Of a stretch of DNA of 64,000 nt, positions 1-10,100 are shown in pieces (position 1 is the first letter of the stretch; every line of letters begins with the position of its first letter). A program made the translations under genes and the position numbers. The notes under the pieces were generated by a model. That model ran no database searches, had not been told where the DNA came from, and saw nothing but the letters and a program-made list of their open reading frames with translations. The stretch covers positions 434,001 to 498,000 of the forward strand of contig NZ_BBNB01000002.1 of NCBI RefSeq assembly GCF_000759835.1, written 5' to 3'. The DNA comes from Citrobacter sedlakii NBRC 105722 (lineage in GTDB: Bacteria; Pseudomonadota; Gammaproteobacteria; Enterobacterales; Enterobacteriaceae).

Positions 1-1091
1 GCCAGTTTTTCCAGCATTTGCAGAACGCGTTTGGTCAGCGCGCTGCGCAGATTACGGGTAACGGTGCTGTCCTGCAGGATTTCACGAGAAACGTTCAGCG
101 GCAGGTCGTTGGAATCGATCAGACCCCGCACGAAACGCAGATAGTTCGGCATGAACTGTTCGGCGTCGTCCATGATAAACACGCGCTGGACGTACAGCTT
201 CAGGCCGTGTTTATGATCGCGGTTCCACATGTCCCACGGCGCCTGAGACGGGATATACAGCAGGCTGGTGTACTCCTGCTTCCCTTCCACGCGGTTGTGG
301 CTCCAGGTCAGCGGATCGGTAAAGTCATGCGCAATGTGCTTGTAGAATTCTTTGTATTCGTCTTCGCTGATTTCGGACTTGTTACGGGTCCACAGCGCCT
401 GCGCCTTGTTGATTTTTTCCCAGGAGACAACGGTTTCACCGTCTTTCTCTTCCTGTTTTTCAATTTCTACCGGCAGCGCGATGTGATCGGAATATTTGCT
501 GATGATCGAACGCACGCGCCAGTCATCGAGGAACTCATCTTCGCCATCGCGCAGGTGCAGGGTAATTTCGGTGCCGCGATCGTCTTTGGTGATGTCGGCA
601 ACCGTGTATTCGCCTTCGCCCGCAGATTCCCAGAACACGCCGTTTTCCGGCTTATCGCCCGCCGCGCGGGTGCGCACGGTCACTTTGTCGGCAACAATAA
701 ACGCGGAATAAAAGCCGACCCCGAACTGGCCGATCAGCTGGCTGTCTTTCGCCTGGTCAGATCCCATGGATTCGAGGAATGATTTCGTGCCGGATTTGGC
801 GATGGTGCCCAGATGATCGATAACGTCATCCCGGTTCATGCCCACGCCATTGTCGGCAATGGTCAACGTACGCTTATCTTTATCGAAGGAGACGCGCACG
901 CGCAGTTCACCGTCGCCTTCATAGAGGTCCGGGTTTGACAGCGCGCGGAAACGCAGCTTGTCTGCCGCATCTGAGGCGTTAGAGATAAGCTCACGCAGGA
1001 AGATTTCTTTATTGGAATACAGAGAATGGATCATCAGATGCAGAAGTTGCTTTACCTCTGACTGAAAACCGCGAGTTTCTTGTCCTTTCAT
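1..1091 (-). CDS. htpG: Chaperone protein HtpG (Hsp90), N-terminal part
   Basis: Bacterial Hsp90, an ATP-dependent homodimeric cytosolic chaperone. The gene runs off the left edge of the window, so only about the first 363 codons are present. The translation starts [15 protein letters not shown]. It shows the GHKL ATPase motifs in order: [14 protein letters not shown] (the E and N of the N box), DNGVGM (nucleotide-binding Asp) and [11 protein letters not shown]. The start of the middle domain follows. It lies 110 bp downstream of recR on the same strand, but has its own sigma-32 promoter in that gap, which fits its known heat-shock control. Nothing is broken in the visible part. Identity is near certain because sequence and neighbourhood both match E. 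coli. Confidence 0.97.
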   Translation of the reverse strand, partial: MKGQETRGFQSEVKQLLHLMIHSLYSNKEIFLRELISNASDAADKLRFRALSNPDLYEGDGELRVRVSFDKDKRTLTIADNGVGMNRDDVIDHLGTIAKSGTKSFLESMGSDQAKDSQLIGQFGVGFYSAFIVADKVTVRTRAAGDKPENGVFWESAGEGEYTVADITKDDRGTEITLHLRDGEDEFLDDWRVRSIISKYSDHIALPVEIEKQEEKDGETVVSWEKINKAQALWTRNKSEISEDEYKEFYKHIAHDFTDPLTWSHNRVEGKQEYTSLLYIPSQAPWDMWNRDHKHGLKLYVQRVFIMDDAEQFMPNYLRFVRGLIDSNDLPLNVSREILQDSTVTRNLRSALTKRVLQMLEKL

Positions 1092-1143
1092 GTAGATCTA
1101 CCTCAACAAAGCCATTTTTAATGGTAAAAACACGTTGAGGGGA

Positions 1144-1172
1144 AAATGGGGACGCGGGGGAGAGATTTCAAG
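1144..1172 (-). promoter_or_regulatory. Sigma-32 heat-shock promoter of htpG
   Basis: Read on the minus strand there is CTTGAAA (-35, 1166-1172) and CCCCATTT (-10, 1144-1151) with a 14-bp spacer. This is an essentially perfect match to the RpoH consensus. It sits about 50 bp upstream of the htpG start codon. Confidence 0.9.
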
Positions 1173-1196
1173 CGGAGGCCGCAAACGCCGCCTCCG
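1173..1196 (-). terminator. GC-rich hairpin downstream of recR
   Basis: Inverted repeat of GGAGGC/GCCTCC type just after the recR stop codon, with no U tract behind it. It could be a weak or Rho-assisted terminator that separates recR from the htpG promoter. The termination role is inferred. Confidence 0.4.
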
Positions 1197-1201
1197 TTTG
1201 T

Positions 1202-1806
1202 TCAGAATTTAAGCTTATGGCGACCGGCAAGAGAGTGTGACAGCGTTGTGCCGTCAACCATCTCCAGCTCACCGCCAACCGGAACGCCGTGAGCGATACG
1301 GCTGGCTTCGACGCCATATTGCGCGCAAAGCTCGGCAATATAGTTCGCCGTTGCCTCCCCTTCGACCGTGGGATTGGTCGCGAGGATCACTTCATTGAGC
1401 GGCTCAGAAGAAAGGCGCTGTTCCAGCCGGTCAAGTCCAATGTCGTCCGGCCCGATACCGTCGAGCGGCGACAGGTGCCCCATCAGCACGAAATAGCGCC
1501 CGGAAAATTGCCCGGTCTGCTCAATCGCGTAGATATCCGCCGGACTTTCGACCACGCAAATCTGACCGTTTTCCTGACGACGCGGGTTTGAACAGATATT
1601 GCACACGTCCTGCTCGGTGAAAGTACGGCAATCGGCACAGTGGCCGATTTCCGACATCGCCCGGGTCAGCGCTTGCGCCAGGCGCATCCCGCCGCTGCGG
1701 TCACGCTGTAACAGCGTAAACGCCATGCGCTGCGCCGACTTCGGGCCTACGCCCGGCAAACAGCGCAGCGCTTCCATAAGCTGAGTTAACAGCGGGCTGG
1801 TTTGCA

Positions 1807-1807
<1 letters not shown>
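1202..1807 (-). CDS. recR: Recombination mediator protein RecR
   Basis: RecR acts with RecF and RecO to load RecA on gapped, SSB-coated DNA. The 201 residues are the usual family length. They show an N-terminal helix-hairpin-helix ([13 protein letters not shown], about 17-29), a C4 zinc finger (C57, C60, C69, C72) and a Toprim domain ([14 protein letters not shown] onward, about 83-175). The ATG shares its A with the ybaB stop codon (TGATG), so the two genes are translationally coupled, as in E. coli. It belongs to the dnaX-ybaB-recR operon. Confidence 0.98.
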
Positions 1808-2151
<344 letters not shown>

Positions 2152-2189
2152 TCACGTTAAGGGATGACAATCGTAAGCGACGCTTACGA

Positions 2190-4121
2190 TCAAATGGGAC
2201 GAATACTCTCTTCATCCAGATCCGCATCAAAAAAGCGACGCAGGGTCTGGATATTATTATCCGCAACGATCGACTCACGCGCCTGCGCAAGTTTTTCTTC
2301 ATAAATGGCCTGACGCCACTCCAGCGGCGTGCGCACCGCCGGATTATCATCTTCTACGATAGTCAGTTCAACCGTTGTACCGGCCAGCGCGCTCAGCGCC
2401 TCGGCCAGTTTTTGTTTCGCGCCAGCGGAGTTCAGATGGCGCTGGCTGGAGCGCAAATGCAGACAGACAGCATTGCCGTTCTCTTCTTTCCAGGCATTGA
2501 GCGCCACCTGTTCCACCAGTTTCGGTAACGCTAACTGGCTCACCTGCGCCGCCCACGGGTCGCGTTCAATGGCTTCCGTCGCCAGCTTCGCCGCCAGTTC
2601 AGGCGTCTTTTCATGCTCCAGCGCTTTTTTCAGCGCTTTCGGCGTCGCGACAACGTCTTTCACTTCGACAACCGGAGTGGTTGCCTTCCAGCGATACGCT
2701 TCTTTCTTCACCGGCGCTTGTTCGAGCGCAGACGGTGCGGGACGCGCCTGCACGCGCTCCGTCACCGATGCCAGCCTTTCCAGCGCAGCGTTATTCACCG
2801 GCCGCGCGCGGGTTGCGGCTGCCGGTTCACTCTTTTTTGCTTTGGTTGCTCCCTGCGCGCGCTGAAGCTGATTGCGCGCCGCCAGCACCTGACTGGTGGC
2901 GTCGGACAATGGCGCGGCTGGCGCCTGCTGTGTCGGCGCAGACGGCTGCTGCGGCACCTGCGTCGGACTCATTACCGCCGTCGGGGCCACGGGCGCAAAA
3001 GACTGGCGCGGCGTCTCCGGTTCCGGCAACGGCATCCGTGGGTGAAACGCCAGCGCGCGCAGCAGGGTCATTTCAACCCCCATACGTCTGTCCGGCGCGT
3101 AAGGCAGCTCTTTACGACCCATCAACAACGTCTGGTAATAAAGCTGTACGTCCGTTGGCGGTACGGTTCGCGCCAGTTCGCGCATCCGTACTTCAATTGT
3201 CGCCATGTCGCTGCCCAGCGCCGCGGGTGAAAGCTGGACCAGCGCAATTCGATGCAGCAGGCCGAGCATTTCGACCAGCAACGCTTCCCACTCGATGCCG
3301 CGCGCCGCCGCGTCGTTGACCAACGACATGACGCGTTCACCGTCGGCGGCGATCACCGCTTCAACCAGCGACAGCGCCTGGTCGTCATCCAGCGTACCGA
3401 GCATCGCGCTCACCGCCTGGGTTGAAACCTGACCGTCGCCGCTGGCGATAGCCTGATCGGTCAGGCTAAGCGCGTCGCGCAGGCTCCCGTCTGCCGCCCG
3501 GGAAAGCAACTGCAACGCGCGAGGTTCGTGCGCGATGTGCTCTTCATTAAGAATGTGCTCAAGCTGGTGGCGGATCTGCTCGACGTCCAGCGCCTTAAGG
3601 TGAAATTGCAGACAGCGGGACAATATGGTCACCGGCAACTTCTGCGGGTCGGTGGTCGCCAACAGGAATTTGACGTGCGCTGGCGGCTCCTCAAGGGTTT
3701 TGAGCAGCGCGTTAAAGCTGTGACGGGACAGCATATGCACTTCGTCGATCAGGTACACCTTAAAGCGACCGCGCGCAGGGGCGTACTGAACGTTATCCAG
3801 CAGGTCGCGAGTGTCTTCGACTTTGGTACGCGACGCGGCGTCAATCTCGATGAGATCGACAAATCGTCCCTGCTCAATTTCACGGCAGTTGTCGCAAACG
3901 CCGCATGGCGTGGCGGTGATCCCGGTTTCGCAGTTCAACCCTTTCGCCAGCAGACGGGCGATAGAGGTTTTACCGACGCCGCGAGTCCCGGAAAAAAGAT
4001 AAGCGTGGTGAATACGCCCTAGCGACAAGCCGTTCGCCAGTGCGGTTAGCACATGTTCCTGGCCGACAACGTCAGCAAAGGTTTGTGGGCGCCATTTTCG
4101 GGCTAAAACCTGATAACTCAT
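2190..4121 (-). CDS. dnaX: DNA polymerase III subunits tau and gamma
   Basis: Clamp-loader ATPase of the replisome. The full product (tau) is 643 residues starting MSYQVLARKWRPQ; an ATG five codons upstream is less likely. Visible features are Walker A GTRGVGKT (about 45-52), the zinc cysteines of CETGITATPCGVCDNC, Walker B LIDEVHML (DEVH) and the SRC sensor region. A Pro/Ala/Gln-rich linker is followed by tau-specific domains IV-V that contact DnaB and the polymerase alpha subunit. A programmed -1 frameshift signal in the linker should give the shorter gamma subunit (about 431 residues). It is first in the dnaX-ybaB-recR operon, downstream of apt. Confidence 0.98.
   Translation of the reverse strand: MSYQVLARKWRPQTFADVVGQEHVLTALANGLSLGRIHHAYLFSGTRGVGKTSIARLLAKGLNCETGITATPCGVCDNCREIEQGRFVDLIEIDAASRTKVEDTRDLLDNVQYAPARGRFKVYLIDEVHMLSRHSFNALLKTLEEPPAHVKFLLATTDPQKLPVTILSRCLQFHLKALDVEQIRHQLEHILNEEHIAHEPRALQLLSRAADGSLRDALSLTDQAIASGDGQVSTQAVSAMLGTLDDDQALSLVEAVIAADGERVMSLVNDAAARGIEWEALLVEMLGLLHRIALVQLSPAALGSDMATIEVRMRELARTVPPTDVQLYYQTLLMGRKELPYAPDRRMGVEMTLLRALAFHPRMPLPEPETPRQSFAPVAPTAVMSPTQVPQQPSAPTQQAPAAPLSDATSQVLAARNQLQRAQGATKAKKSEPAAATRARPVNNAALERLASVTERVQARPAPSALEQAPVKKEAYRWKATTPVVEVKDVVATPKALKKALEHEKTPELAAKLATEAIERDPWAAQVSQLALPKLVEQVALNAWKEENGNAVCLHLRSSQRHLNSAGAKQKLAEALSALAGTTVELTIVEDDNPAVRTPLEWRQAIYEEKLAQARESIVADNNIQTLRRFFDADLDEESIRPI
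2805..2855 (-). promoter_or_regulatory. Programmed -1 ribosomal frameshift signal in dnaX
   Basis: On the coding strand the slippery heptamer A AAA AAG lies at 2838-2832. It is preceded by a Shine-Dalgarno-like AGGGAGC about 10 nt upstream and followed by a stem built from ACCGGC...GCCGC and GCGGCCGGT. After a -1 slip the next codons read GAG TGA, so translation ends one residue later and yields gamma. All three elements match the characterised E. coli signal. Confidence 0.92.
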
Positions 4122-4172
4122 TGGCTGGCTCTGCAACGCTGGAAGGTGAATTCATAGGGGGGAATGCTAACA

Positions 4173-4197
4173 CAACCTCGCTCAATGAGCGAGGTTG
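4173..4197 (-). terminator. Hairpin between apt and dnaX
   Basis: Perfect inverted repeat CAACCTCGCT / AGCGAGGTTG with a 5-base loop, directly downstream of the apt stop. On the minus strand it is followed by TGTTAGC, so the U tract is poor. It is likely an attenuator or 3'-end stabiliser for apt mRNA. Confidence 0.55.
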
Positions 4198-4209
4198 CGG
4201 GGACCGGGA

Positions 4210-4761
4210 TTAATGCCCGGCAAAGGAGACCAGACAGTAACTGGCGATACCCAATTTTTCCAGACGCGCTTCGCCGCCGAGATCCGGTAAATTGATGATA
4301 AACGCCGCGTCATTGACTTCACCACCCAGACGGCGGATCAGTTTCGCGGTGGCTTCGATGGTGCCGCCGGTCGCTAACAGGTCGTCCACCACCAGCACTT
4401 TGTCGCCAGGCTGAATGGCATCAACGTGAATTTCCAGTTGATCGGTGCCGTATTCCAGCTCGTAGCTTTCAGCGATTGTCTCACGCGGCAATTTGCGCGG
4501 TTTACGTACCGGCACAAAACCAACGCCAAGCCCCAGCGCCACCGGCGCGCCAAACAGGAAACCGCGCGCTTCGGTACCGACCACTTTGGTAATGCCCGCA
4601 TCTTTGTAACGCTCAACCAGCAAGTCGATGCTGAGCGCGTAAGCCTTCGGGTCTTCCAGTAAGCTGGTGACATCACGGAAAAGAATGCCCGGTTTCGGGT
4701 AGTCCTGAATGCTTTTAATGCTATTTTTGAGAAACTCAAGCTGCTGTGCAGTCGCGGTCAT
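4210..4761 (-). CDS. apt: Adenine phosphoribosyltransferase
   Basis: Purine salvage enzyme that converts adenine and PRPP to AMP and PPi in the cytosol. At 183 residues it is the same length as the E. coli enzyme. The PRPP-binding motif [13 protein letters not shown] is at about 122-134. The [10 protein letters not shown] segment and the flexible loop RKPRKLPRE (about 86-94) are typical of type I phosphoribosyltransferases. It lies upstream of dnaX with its own spacing (about 90 bp) and a hairpin between them. Confidence 0.98.
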   Translation of the reverse strand: MTATAQQLEFLKNSIKSIQDYPKPGILFRDVTSLLEDPKAYALSIDLLVERYKDAGITKVVGTEARGFLFGAPVALGLGVGFVPVRKPRKLPRETIAESYELEYGTDQLEIHVDAIQPGDKVLVVDDLLATGGTIEATAKLIRRLGGEVNDAAFIINLPDLGGEARLEKLGIASYCLVSFAGH

Positions 4762-4964
4762 AAGTGTGTGCCTGATAAATACGGTATTACTCTACATTGC
4801 GCGCAGTATACTTCATCCTGCAGATTGCCTTAACGCACTTTGGACGATCGTGTGTATAGCAGGCCAAAGTTACCTGTGGTTAACCTTTGACCAGGCGCGC
4901 CTGTGCTCGAAAACGGTCGAATTTACTGGCTACAGCCAGTAATTGCAACTGCGATGATTACGCT

Positions 4965-5342
4965 TCAGTGCTTTTGTTGCTTTTCATCAACTACCGGGAT
5001 TCGCCACATAAATATCAGCAGGCAGGCGAGGATGAAAAGCAGGAGGATCCGCACCCACATCATGGGGGTCAGCCACAATGAGACGCCAAAGGTCATCAGG
5101 ATCAGAATAATCGCCCGGGATTTCGCGCCCGGCGGCATCGCTTTATGTTTTTGCCAGTAGCGTAAATAGCTGCCAAACCACGAACGGTAGAGCAACCACT
5201 GATGAAAACGCGGCGACGAGCGGGCAAAGCACCAGGCGGCAAGTAAAATAAACGGCGTCGTCGGCAGAAGCGGCAATACCACGCCAAGCGTTCCAAGGAC
5301 AACCGCAAGCCAGCCCGTGATGATCAAGAAGATTCGTTGCAT
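4965..5342 (-). CDS. ybaN: DUF454 inner-membrane protein YbaN
   Basis: Small membrane protein of unknown function, 125 residues from MQRIFLII; an ATG six codons upstream is possible but departs from family length. Two hydrophobic N-terminal segments (about 2-22 and 28-42) contain the conserved VLPLLPTTPFILLAAWCFARSSPRFH signature. Two further segments follow in the C-terminal half. It is transcribed divergently from priC, as in E. coli. About 200 bp separate it from apt; no other gene is seen in that gap. Confidence 0.93.
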   Translation of the reverse strand: MQRIFLIITGWLAVVLGTLGVVLPLLPTTPFILLAAWCFARSSPRFHQWLLYRSWFGSYLRYWQKHKAMPPGAKSRAIILILMTFGVSLWLTPMMWVRILLLFILACLLIFMWRIPVVDEKQQKH

Positions 5343-5411
5343 AATAAAGGCATGTCGCAAACCAGAACGCTACTTTAGCATAACAGTTATCATTTTCATT
5401 GGAGTGTTGCA

Positions 5412-5939
5412 TTGAAAACCGCCATGCTGCTACAAAAGCTGGACGATCGGCTCGCCGAATTGCGCCATCGTTGCGCACCGCTAGCGCAGCACGCAACACT
5501 CAGCCCTCGCTTCGATCGCCAGCTTTTCCAGACCCGCACTACGCGTCTTCAGGACTGCGTAGAGGAAGCGGAGGCCAATCTTCAGGCGCTACGCCAGGCG
5601 GTTATGCGACAGCAGCTTCCACAGGTCGCCTGGCTGGCGGAACACCTCGCCTCACAGCTGGAGGCTATCGCCCGCGAGTGTGAAAGCTGGTCGCTGCGCG
5701 AATGGGACAGCAGCTCACCCACCCTGACCAAATGGCAGCGTAAACGCCTTCAGCATCAGGAATTTGAACGCCGCCTGCGAGTGATGACGCAGGAACGTAA
5801 AATGCGCCTCGCCGAAACCCACAGTCTGCAGGAACAACAGACGCTGCAGCGCGAAGTGGAAATCTATGAAGGTCGTCTGGCGCGCTGTCGCAAGGCGCTC
5901 GACAGCATTGAACGCGTCATCGCACACTTAACCCGCTAA
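5412..5939 (+). CDS. priC: Primosomal replication protein N''
   Basis: PriC restarts stalled replication forks by helping DnaB loading on SSB-coated DNA, in parallel with the PriA route. The 175 residues match the E. coli length. They consist of a helical, Arg/Gln-rich protein with conserved [16 protein letters not shown] and SLREWDS segments. The start is TTG at 5412, chosen because it aligns with E. coli MKTA and follows a GGAGTG-like ribosome site. It is divergent from ybaN and followed after 14 bp by ybaM. Confidence 0.95.
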   Translation: MKTAMLLQKLDDRLAELRHRCAPLAQHATLSPRFDRQLFQTRTTRLQDCVEEAEANLQALRQAVMRQQLPQVAWLAEHLASQLEAIARECESWSLREWDSSSPTLTKWQRKRLQHQEFERRLRVMTQERKMRLAETHSLQEQQTLQREVEIYEGRLARCRKALDSIERVIAHLTR

Positions 5940-5953
5940 ACCCCGGAGAATCT

Positions 5954-6121
5954 ATGTCACTGGAAAACGCCCCGGACGAGGTCAAACTGGCCGTCGATTT
6001 GATCGTGCTGCTGGAAGAGAATCAGCTCCCTCCGCGAACCGTGCTACGCGCGCTGGAAATCGTTATGCGTGATTATGAAAACAAGCTCAAAAGCGCGGAA
6101 GACGGCTCGCAATATCAATGA
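5954..6121 (+). CDS. ybaM: DUF2496 protein YbaM (RsmS)
   Basis: Small 55-residue acidic protein starting [24 protein letters not shown], with a CCGGAGAA ribosome site just upstream. It is directly downstream of priC, probably in one transcript, as in E. coli, where the protein has 53 residues. E. coli databases also call it rsmS. Its function is not established, and the sequence shows only an amphipathic helical core. Confidence 0.9.
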   Translation: MSLENAPDEVKLAVDLIVLLEENQLPPRTVLRALEIVMRDYENKLKSAEDGSQYQ

Positions 6122-6190
6122 TTACTGTCTGGTGGAGCGTCGCGGCGAATGGCATAGTCGCCGCAACAATTCGCGACCATTGGATGGCTC

Positions 6191-7102
6191 ATGGAACGAC
6201 TTCCCCCTTCACCGCACGATGCGGTTTTCCGACAGATGCTGACGCAAAAAGCCGTTGCCCGGGATTTTCTGCAGATTCACCTGCCCGGTCATTTTCTTCA
6301 GATCTGTAATCTGGACTCCTTAAAGCTGGAGTCCGGTAGTTTTGTCGAAGAAAATTTACGCAATCGGTATGCTGATATCCTTTATTCCTTAGAGACGGAA
6401 CAGGGTCCTGGTTACATTTATGCGCTGATTGAGCATCAGAGCACACCCGATAAGCTCATGGCATTCCGAATGATGCGCTATGCGATTGCCGCCATGCAGC
6501 GCCATCTTGATGCGGGACATACAACGTTGCCGTTAGTGGTGCCTATCCTCTTTTACCAGGGGCTAAAAAGCCCATGGCCCCACAGCCTCAACTGGCAAAG
6601 TCTGTTTAGTGAACCCGAGATGGCAAAGACGCTATACGACAGTGAATTTCCGCTGGTGGACCTGACGGCGATACCGGATAATCAGATCCTGCAGCATCAA
6701 CGGATGGCGATGCTGGAACTCCTGCAAAAACATATTCGTCAACGCGATTTGAGTGAGTTACTGGATCAGTTGATCACATTGCTAACGCAGCAATCGCTTA
6801 CCGACCCTCAACTTAACGTGTTGATAAACTATATGGTGAAGGCAGGTAATTGTGAAAATCCCGGCGTACTGATTCGCCAACTGGCACAAGGTGCGCCTCA
6901 GTATAAGGATCAACTGATGACGATTGCCGAATGGCTGGAAGAGAAAGGCCGCACAGAGGGTATTCAACTGGGAATGCAACAAGGTCTTGAAGAGGGTGCC
7001 CGTGTCATTGCACGTAGAATGCTGGATGACGGGATGGAATCCTCACGTATTATGCAGTTTACTGGCCTGACCGCAGAAGAACTGGCTGCGCTGTCTCATT
7101 AA
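6191..7102 (+). CDS. Rpn family recombination-promoting nuclease / transposase-like protein
   Basis: 303 residues of the PF04754 (YhgA-like, Rpn) family: DNA endonucleases with a PD-(D/E)XK core, recently linked to anti-phage defence. The N terminus has the family signature SPHDAVFRQMLTQKAVARDFLQIHLP. Candidate catalytic residues are in RYADILYSLE (Asp near 62) and YALIEHQS (Glu-x-Gln near 80). The C-terminal tail is a variable oligomerisation region (MTIAEWLEEKGRTEGIQLGM onward). It lies between ybaM and mscK, where E. coli K-12 has no gene, which suggests gain by transfer. A strong internal ribosome site could yield a separate short product. No specific paralogue symbol can be assigned. Confidence 0.9.
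   Translation: MERLPPSPHDAVFRQMLTQKAVARDFLQIHLPGHFLQICNLDSLKLESGSFVEENLRNRYADILYSLETEQGPGYIYALIEHQSTPDKLMAFRMMRYAIAAMQRHLDAGHTTLPLVVPILFYQGLKSPWPHSLNWQSLFSEPEMAKTLYDSEFPLVDLTAIPDNQILQHQRMAMLELLQKHIRQRDLSELLDQLITLLTQQSLTDPQLNVLINYMVKAGNCENPGVLIRQLAQGAPQYKDQLMTIAEWLEEKGRTEGIQLGMQQGLEEGARVIARRMLDDGMESSRIMQFTGLTAEELAALSH
6917..7102 (+). CDS. Putative internal in-frame product of the Rpn gene (RpnS-like antitoxin)
   Basis: Inside the Rpn gene, codon 243 is an ATG preceded by AAGGAT with a 6-base spacer, a much better ribosome site than that of the main start. Initiation here would give 61 residues made only of the C-terminal helical region. In characterised E. coli rpn genes a short C-terminal protein from an internal start neutralises the full-length toxic nuclease. 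By analogy this would be the intragenic antitoxin. The ribosome site is seen; the product and role are inferred. Confidence 0.5.
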   Translation: MTIAEWLEEKGRTEGIQLGMQQGLEEGARVIARRMLDDGMESSRIMQFTGLTAEELAALSH

Positions 7103-7110
7103 ACAATCGA

Positions 7111-7130
7111 GGGGCGACATTCGCCGCCCC
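7111..7130. terminator. Short hairpin between convergent rpn-like gene and mscK
   Basis: GGGGCG / CGCCCC stem with an 8-base loop in the 36-bp gap between the two convergent stop codons. It is a possible bidirectional terminator, but the stem is short and no clear U tract follows. Confidence 0.35.
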
Positions 7131-7138
7131 CCGTTTGG

Positions 7139-10100
7139 TTAACTTACCGCCGGCGTCGGATCGTCGCCTTTAATCTCGCGCTTCACTTCCGTCACTTCAT
7201 CGCCCTTATCGTTGCGCAGATGCACTTCAAGTTGATTAAAGGCAATGTCGATATTGTTTTCGCGGCACAGGCGGTCAATGGCGCGGTTCAGTTCGTCCAC
7301 GGTATGGCTGCGATCGCGCAGTTCGCGGACGTACAAACGCAGCTCGTGGTCGAGCGTACTGGCGCCGAAGGTGGTAAAGAACACTTCAGGCTGCGGATCG
7401 TGCATCACCTTTGGATGCTCCAGCGCCGCCTGTTGCAGAACCTTACGCACTTTTTCCAGATCTGAACCATAGGCCACGCCAATGCGGATCACCAGTCGCG
7501 TGGTGGTATCAGACAGGGACCAGTTGATCAGACGTTCGGTCACAAACGCCTTGTTCGGGATGATCACCTCTTTGCGATCGAAGTCAGTGATAGTGGTCGC
7601 ACGGATGCGGATCTTACTGACGGTCCCTGAATAGGTGCCGATGGTCACCGTATCGCCGATCCGCACCGGACGTTCGAACAGGATAATCAGACCGGAGACA
7701 AAGTTACCGAAGATCTCCTGCAAACCAAAACCCAGACCGACCGACAGCGCCGCCGCCAGCCACTGCAGTTTATCCCACGAAACGCCAAGCGACCCGAATA
7801 CTGTCATCGCCCCGACGGCGATAATAATGTAATTGAGGATCGTGGTGATCGCGTACGATGCGCCCTGGCGCATTTTAAGCCGCGAGAGCACTAACACTTC
7901 CAGCAGGCCCGGCAGGTTACGGATCAATGCCCAGGCCACCATTGAGGCGATAATGGCAAACAGTAAACTGCCCATCGTCACGCTCTTCACCACCGCGGCG
8001 CCCGCTTCAGTGCCGTTGTAATGCCAGAGCGTAATGCTGTCGAGATAGCTGAACACGGTGATCAGATCGGACCAAATCGCCCAGAACATGACCGCAAACA
8101 GCGAGACCATCAGCAGCATGGTGATACGCAGCGTTTGCTGGTTCACCTGCTCAAGCGCGATCGTCGGCTCCTCCTGCGGTTCCGCCCCTTCAGCGCCCTC
8201 TTTCACCAGATTTTGCCGACGCGCCAGTGCGCGACGCCAGGCAATGCGCCGCGCCGCAACGCTCAGTCCGCGCAGTACGGTCTGGTAAAGCAGATTCCAG
8301 ATAATCACCAGATAAACGGTCTCTATCCAGCGACCCGCCAGGCGAAGCGTGGTATAGAAATAGCCGGTCGCGGTCAGCACCATCAGGGCAACCGGAATAA
8401 TCGACAGGATAGTGATCGTGACCAGTCGCAGTCCATGAGACTCTTTGTCGCGCCAGCTTTCCCGGAACATCGGCCAGACCAGAAACGCGATCAACAGCAG
8501 GTTAAGGAAAATCATCGCCTGCCCCAGCACATCATCCATCAGATGCAGCGGCGACTGCTCGGCCACCACCGACCAGAAGTGCAGCGGCAGCAGCGCCAGA
8601 CTGATGCGTACGATCTGACGCCGCCAGTGGCTGGTCAGCTGCGCGGGCATCCCGAAGTGTCGAATCGCCACCCCTTCTTTTTCCAGTACCTTCCAGCACA
8701 GGCCAAACACCAGCCAGAAGATGGCCAGTTTTTTGCTGAACGCCCACAGCAGGTCGCTGATGTTGAGCTGCATTGTCAGCAAAATCAGGCCGACGGCGAG
8801 GATAAGCAGGCACGCAGGCAGGGCGCGAATCAGATCGATCAGAATCGCTTTCGGCGTATTCAACTGGCTGTCATTGCGTAAGGAACCGACCGCCGCAGCG
8901 AGTTTTTGCTGCCAGGCTTTCAGCCATTTCAGACGCCAGCGAATCACGCCGGCAATCAGTAACAGCGGCAAACCAGCGAGAAACGCGATGAATACCGCAG
9001 GCCAGGCTTTCTCCCAGTTAACGGTGATTTTCATCGCCTTAAACTGCTCTTTCAGGGTTTCCGGGAACGCCTTTATCCAGTCCCAGTCCATCGGACGGTT
9101 GCTGTTTACCCAGAAGATTTGCTGGGTGAGAATTTCTTTCAGGCTTTTTGATACGCTCATTAACTGCTGTTGATTAATTTGCAGGTTAATGGCCATCATC
9201 AGCTGATTGCCAAGCTGCTTATTCAACTGGTCCAGCAGCTCGCGGCGCATATCGACCACCTGCAGCAGCGCGTCGTGCACCTCGTCGTTAACGTCGCTCT
9301 GATGCCCCTCTTCCAGTTTGGCGACGAAAGCATCATTCTGAAACAGCGCGTCGCGCTGTTGGTTGACTTCAAACTGCTCAAGACGCAAATCCGCGATGCG
9401 GTTGGTCATATCTTCAAGCTCATCTGCCGACGGCAGGGTTTGCTGCTGCTGATACAGGATACGAGACAGCAGGAGGCTCCCCTTCAGCACCGCGATCTGT
9501 TCTTTAATATTGCGTTCAGACTGCAGGGCGCGATCCAGCCAGTTTTTGACTTTGATGTTTTGCTGCATCAACGCGTTGCCGTTTTCCGTCGCGGTAATCA
9601 GACGCTGGCTGAGCTGATGGTTGATATCCAGTTCCTGCTTCACCAGCGGATTGGCCTGAATGCGCGCGGTCTCATCTGGCGAAATGGCCTCCTGCGCGGT
9701 CTTTTCAGTGAGCGTTAGCCGCTTGTTATTCACCGCTTCCTGCAACAGCTGCAACTGATGCTCAATCCGGTTGCTGTTGGCGGTGACGAAATCGCGCTGC
9801 TTTTGCAAAGTGTCCTGGAGCACTGTATTGCCTTCCAGGCTTTTACGCTGTTGCTCAATCTGGGCATTCAGCAACACTTGCTGCGCTTGTAGCAGCACCT
9901 GTTGAGTTGGACGTAACGCCGTTTCGCCGACGCCATCCAGTTGGTTACGGATTTGCTGAAGCTGTTGGGAAGCGGCGTACATAGCGTTCTGCACGCGCTC
10001 TGGCTGCGTTTGCAGGGAAACTAACTGACTGTTATAGGTCGCCAGGTCGTTTTGCGAATTCTGCAGATCATCCAGCGCCTGGGCCACGCGCAGCTCCAGC

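Noticed and set aside
18..782. Plus-strand open frame of 254 codons
   Set aside because: It lies fully opposite htpG. The minus strand has clear Hsp90 motifs; this frame is a codon-bias shadow.
8021..8881. Plus-strand open frame of 286 codons opposite mscK
   Set aside because: Gln/Arg/His-rich shadow of the mscK coding sequence.
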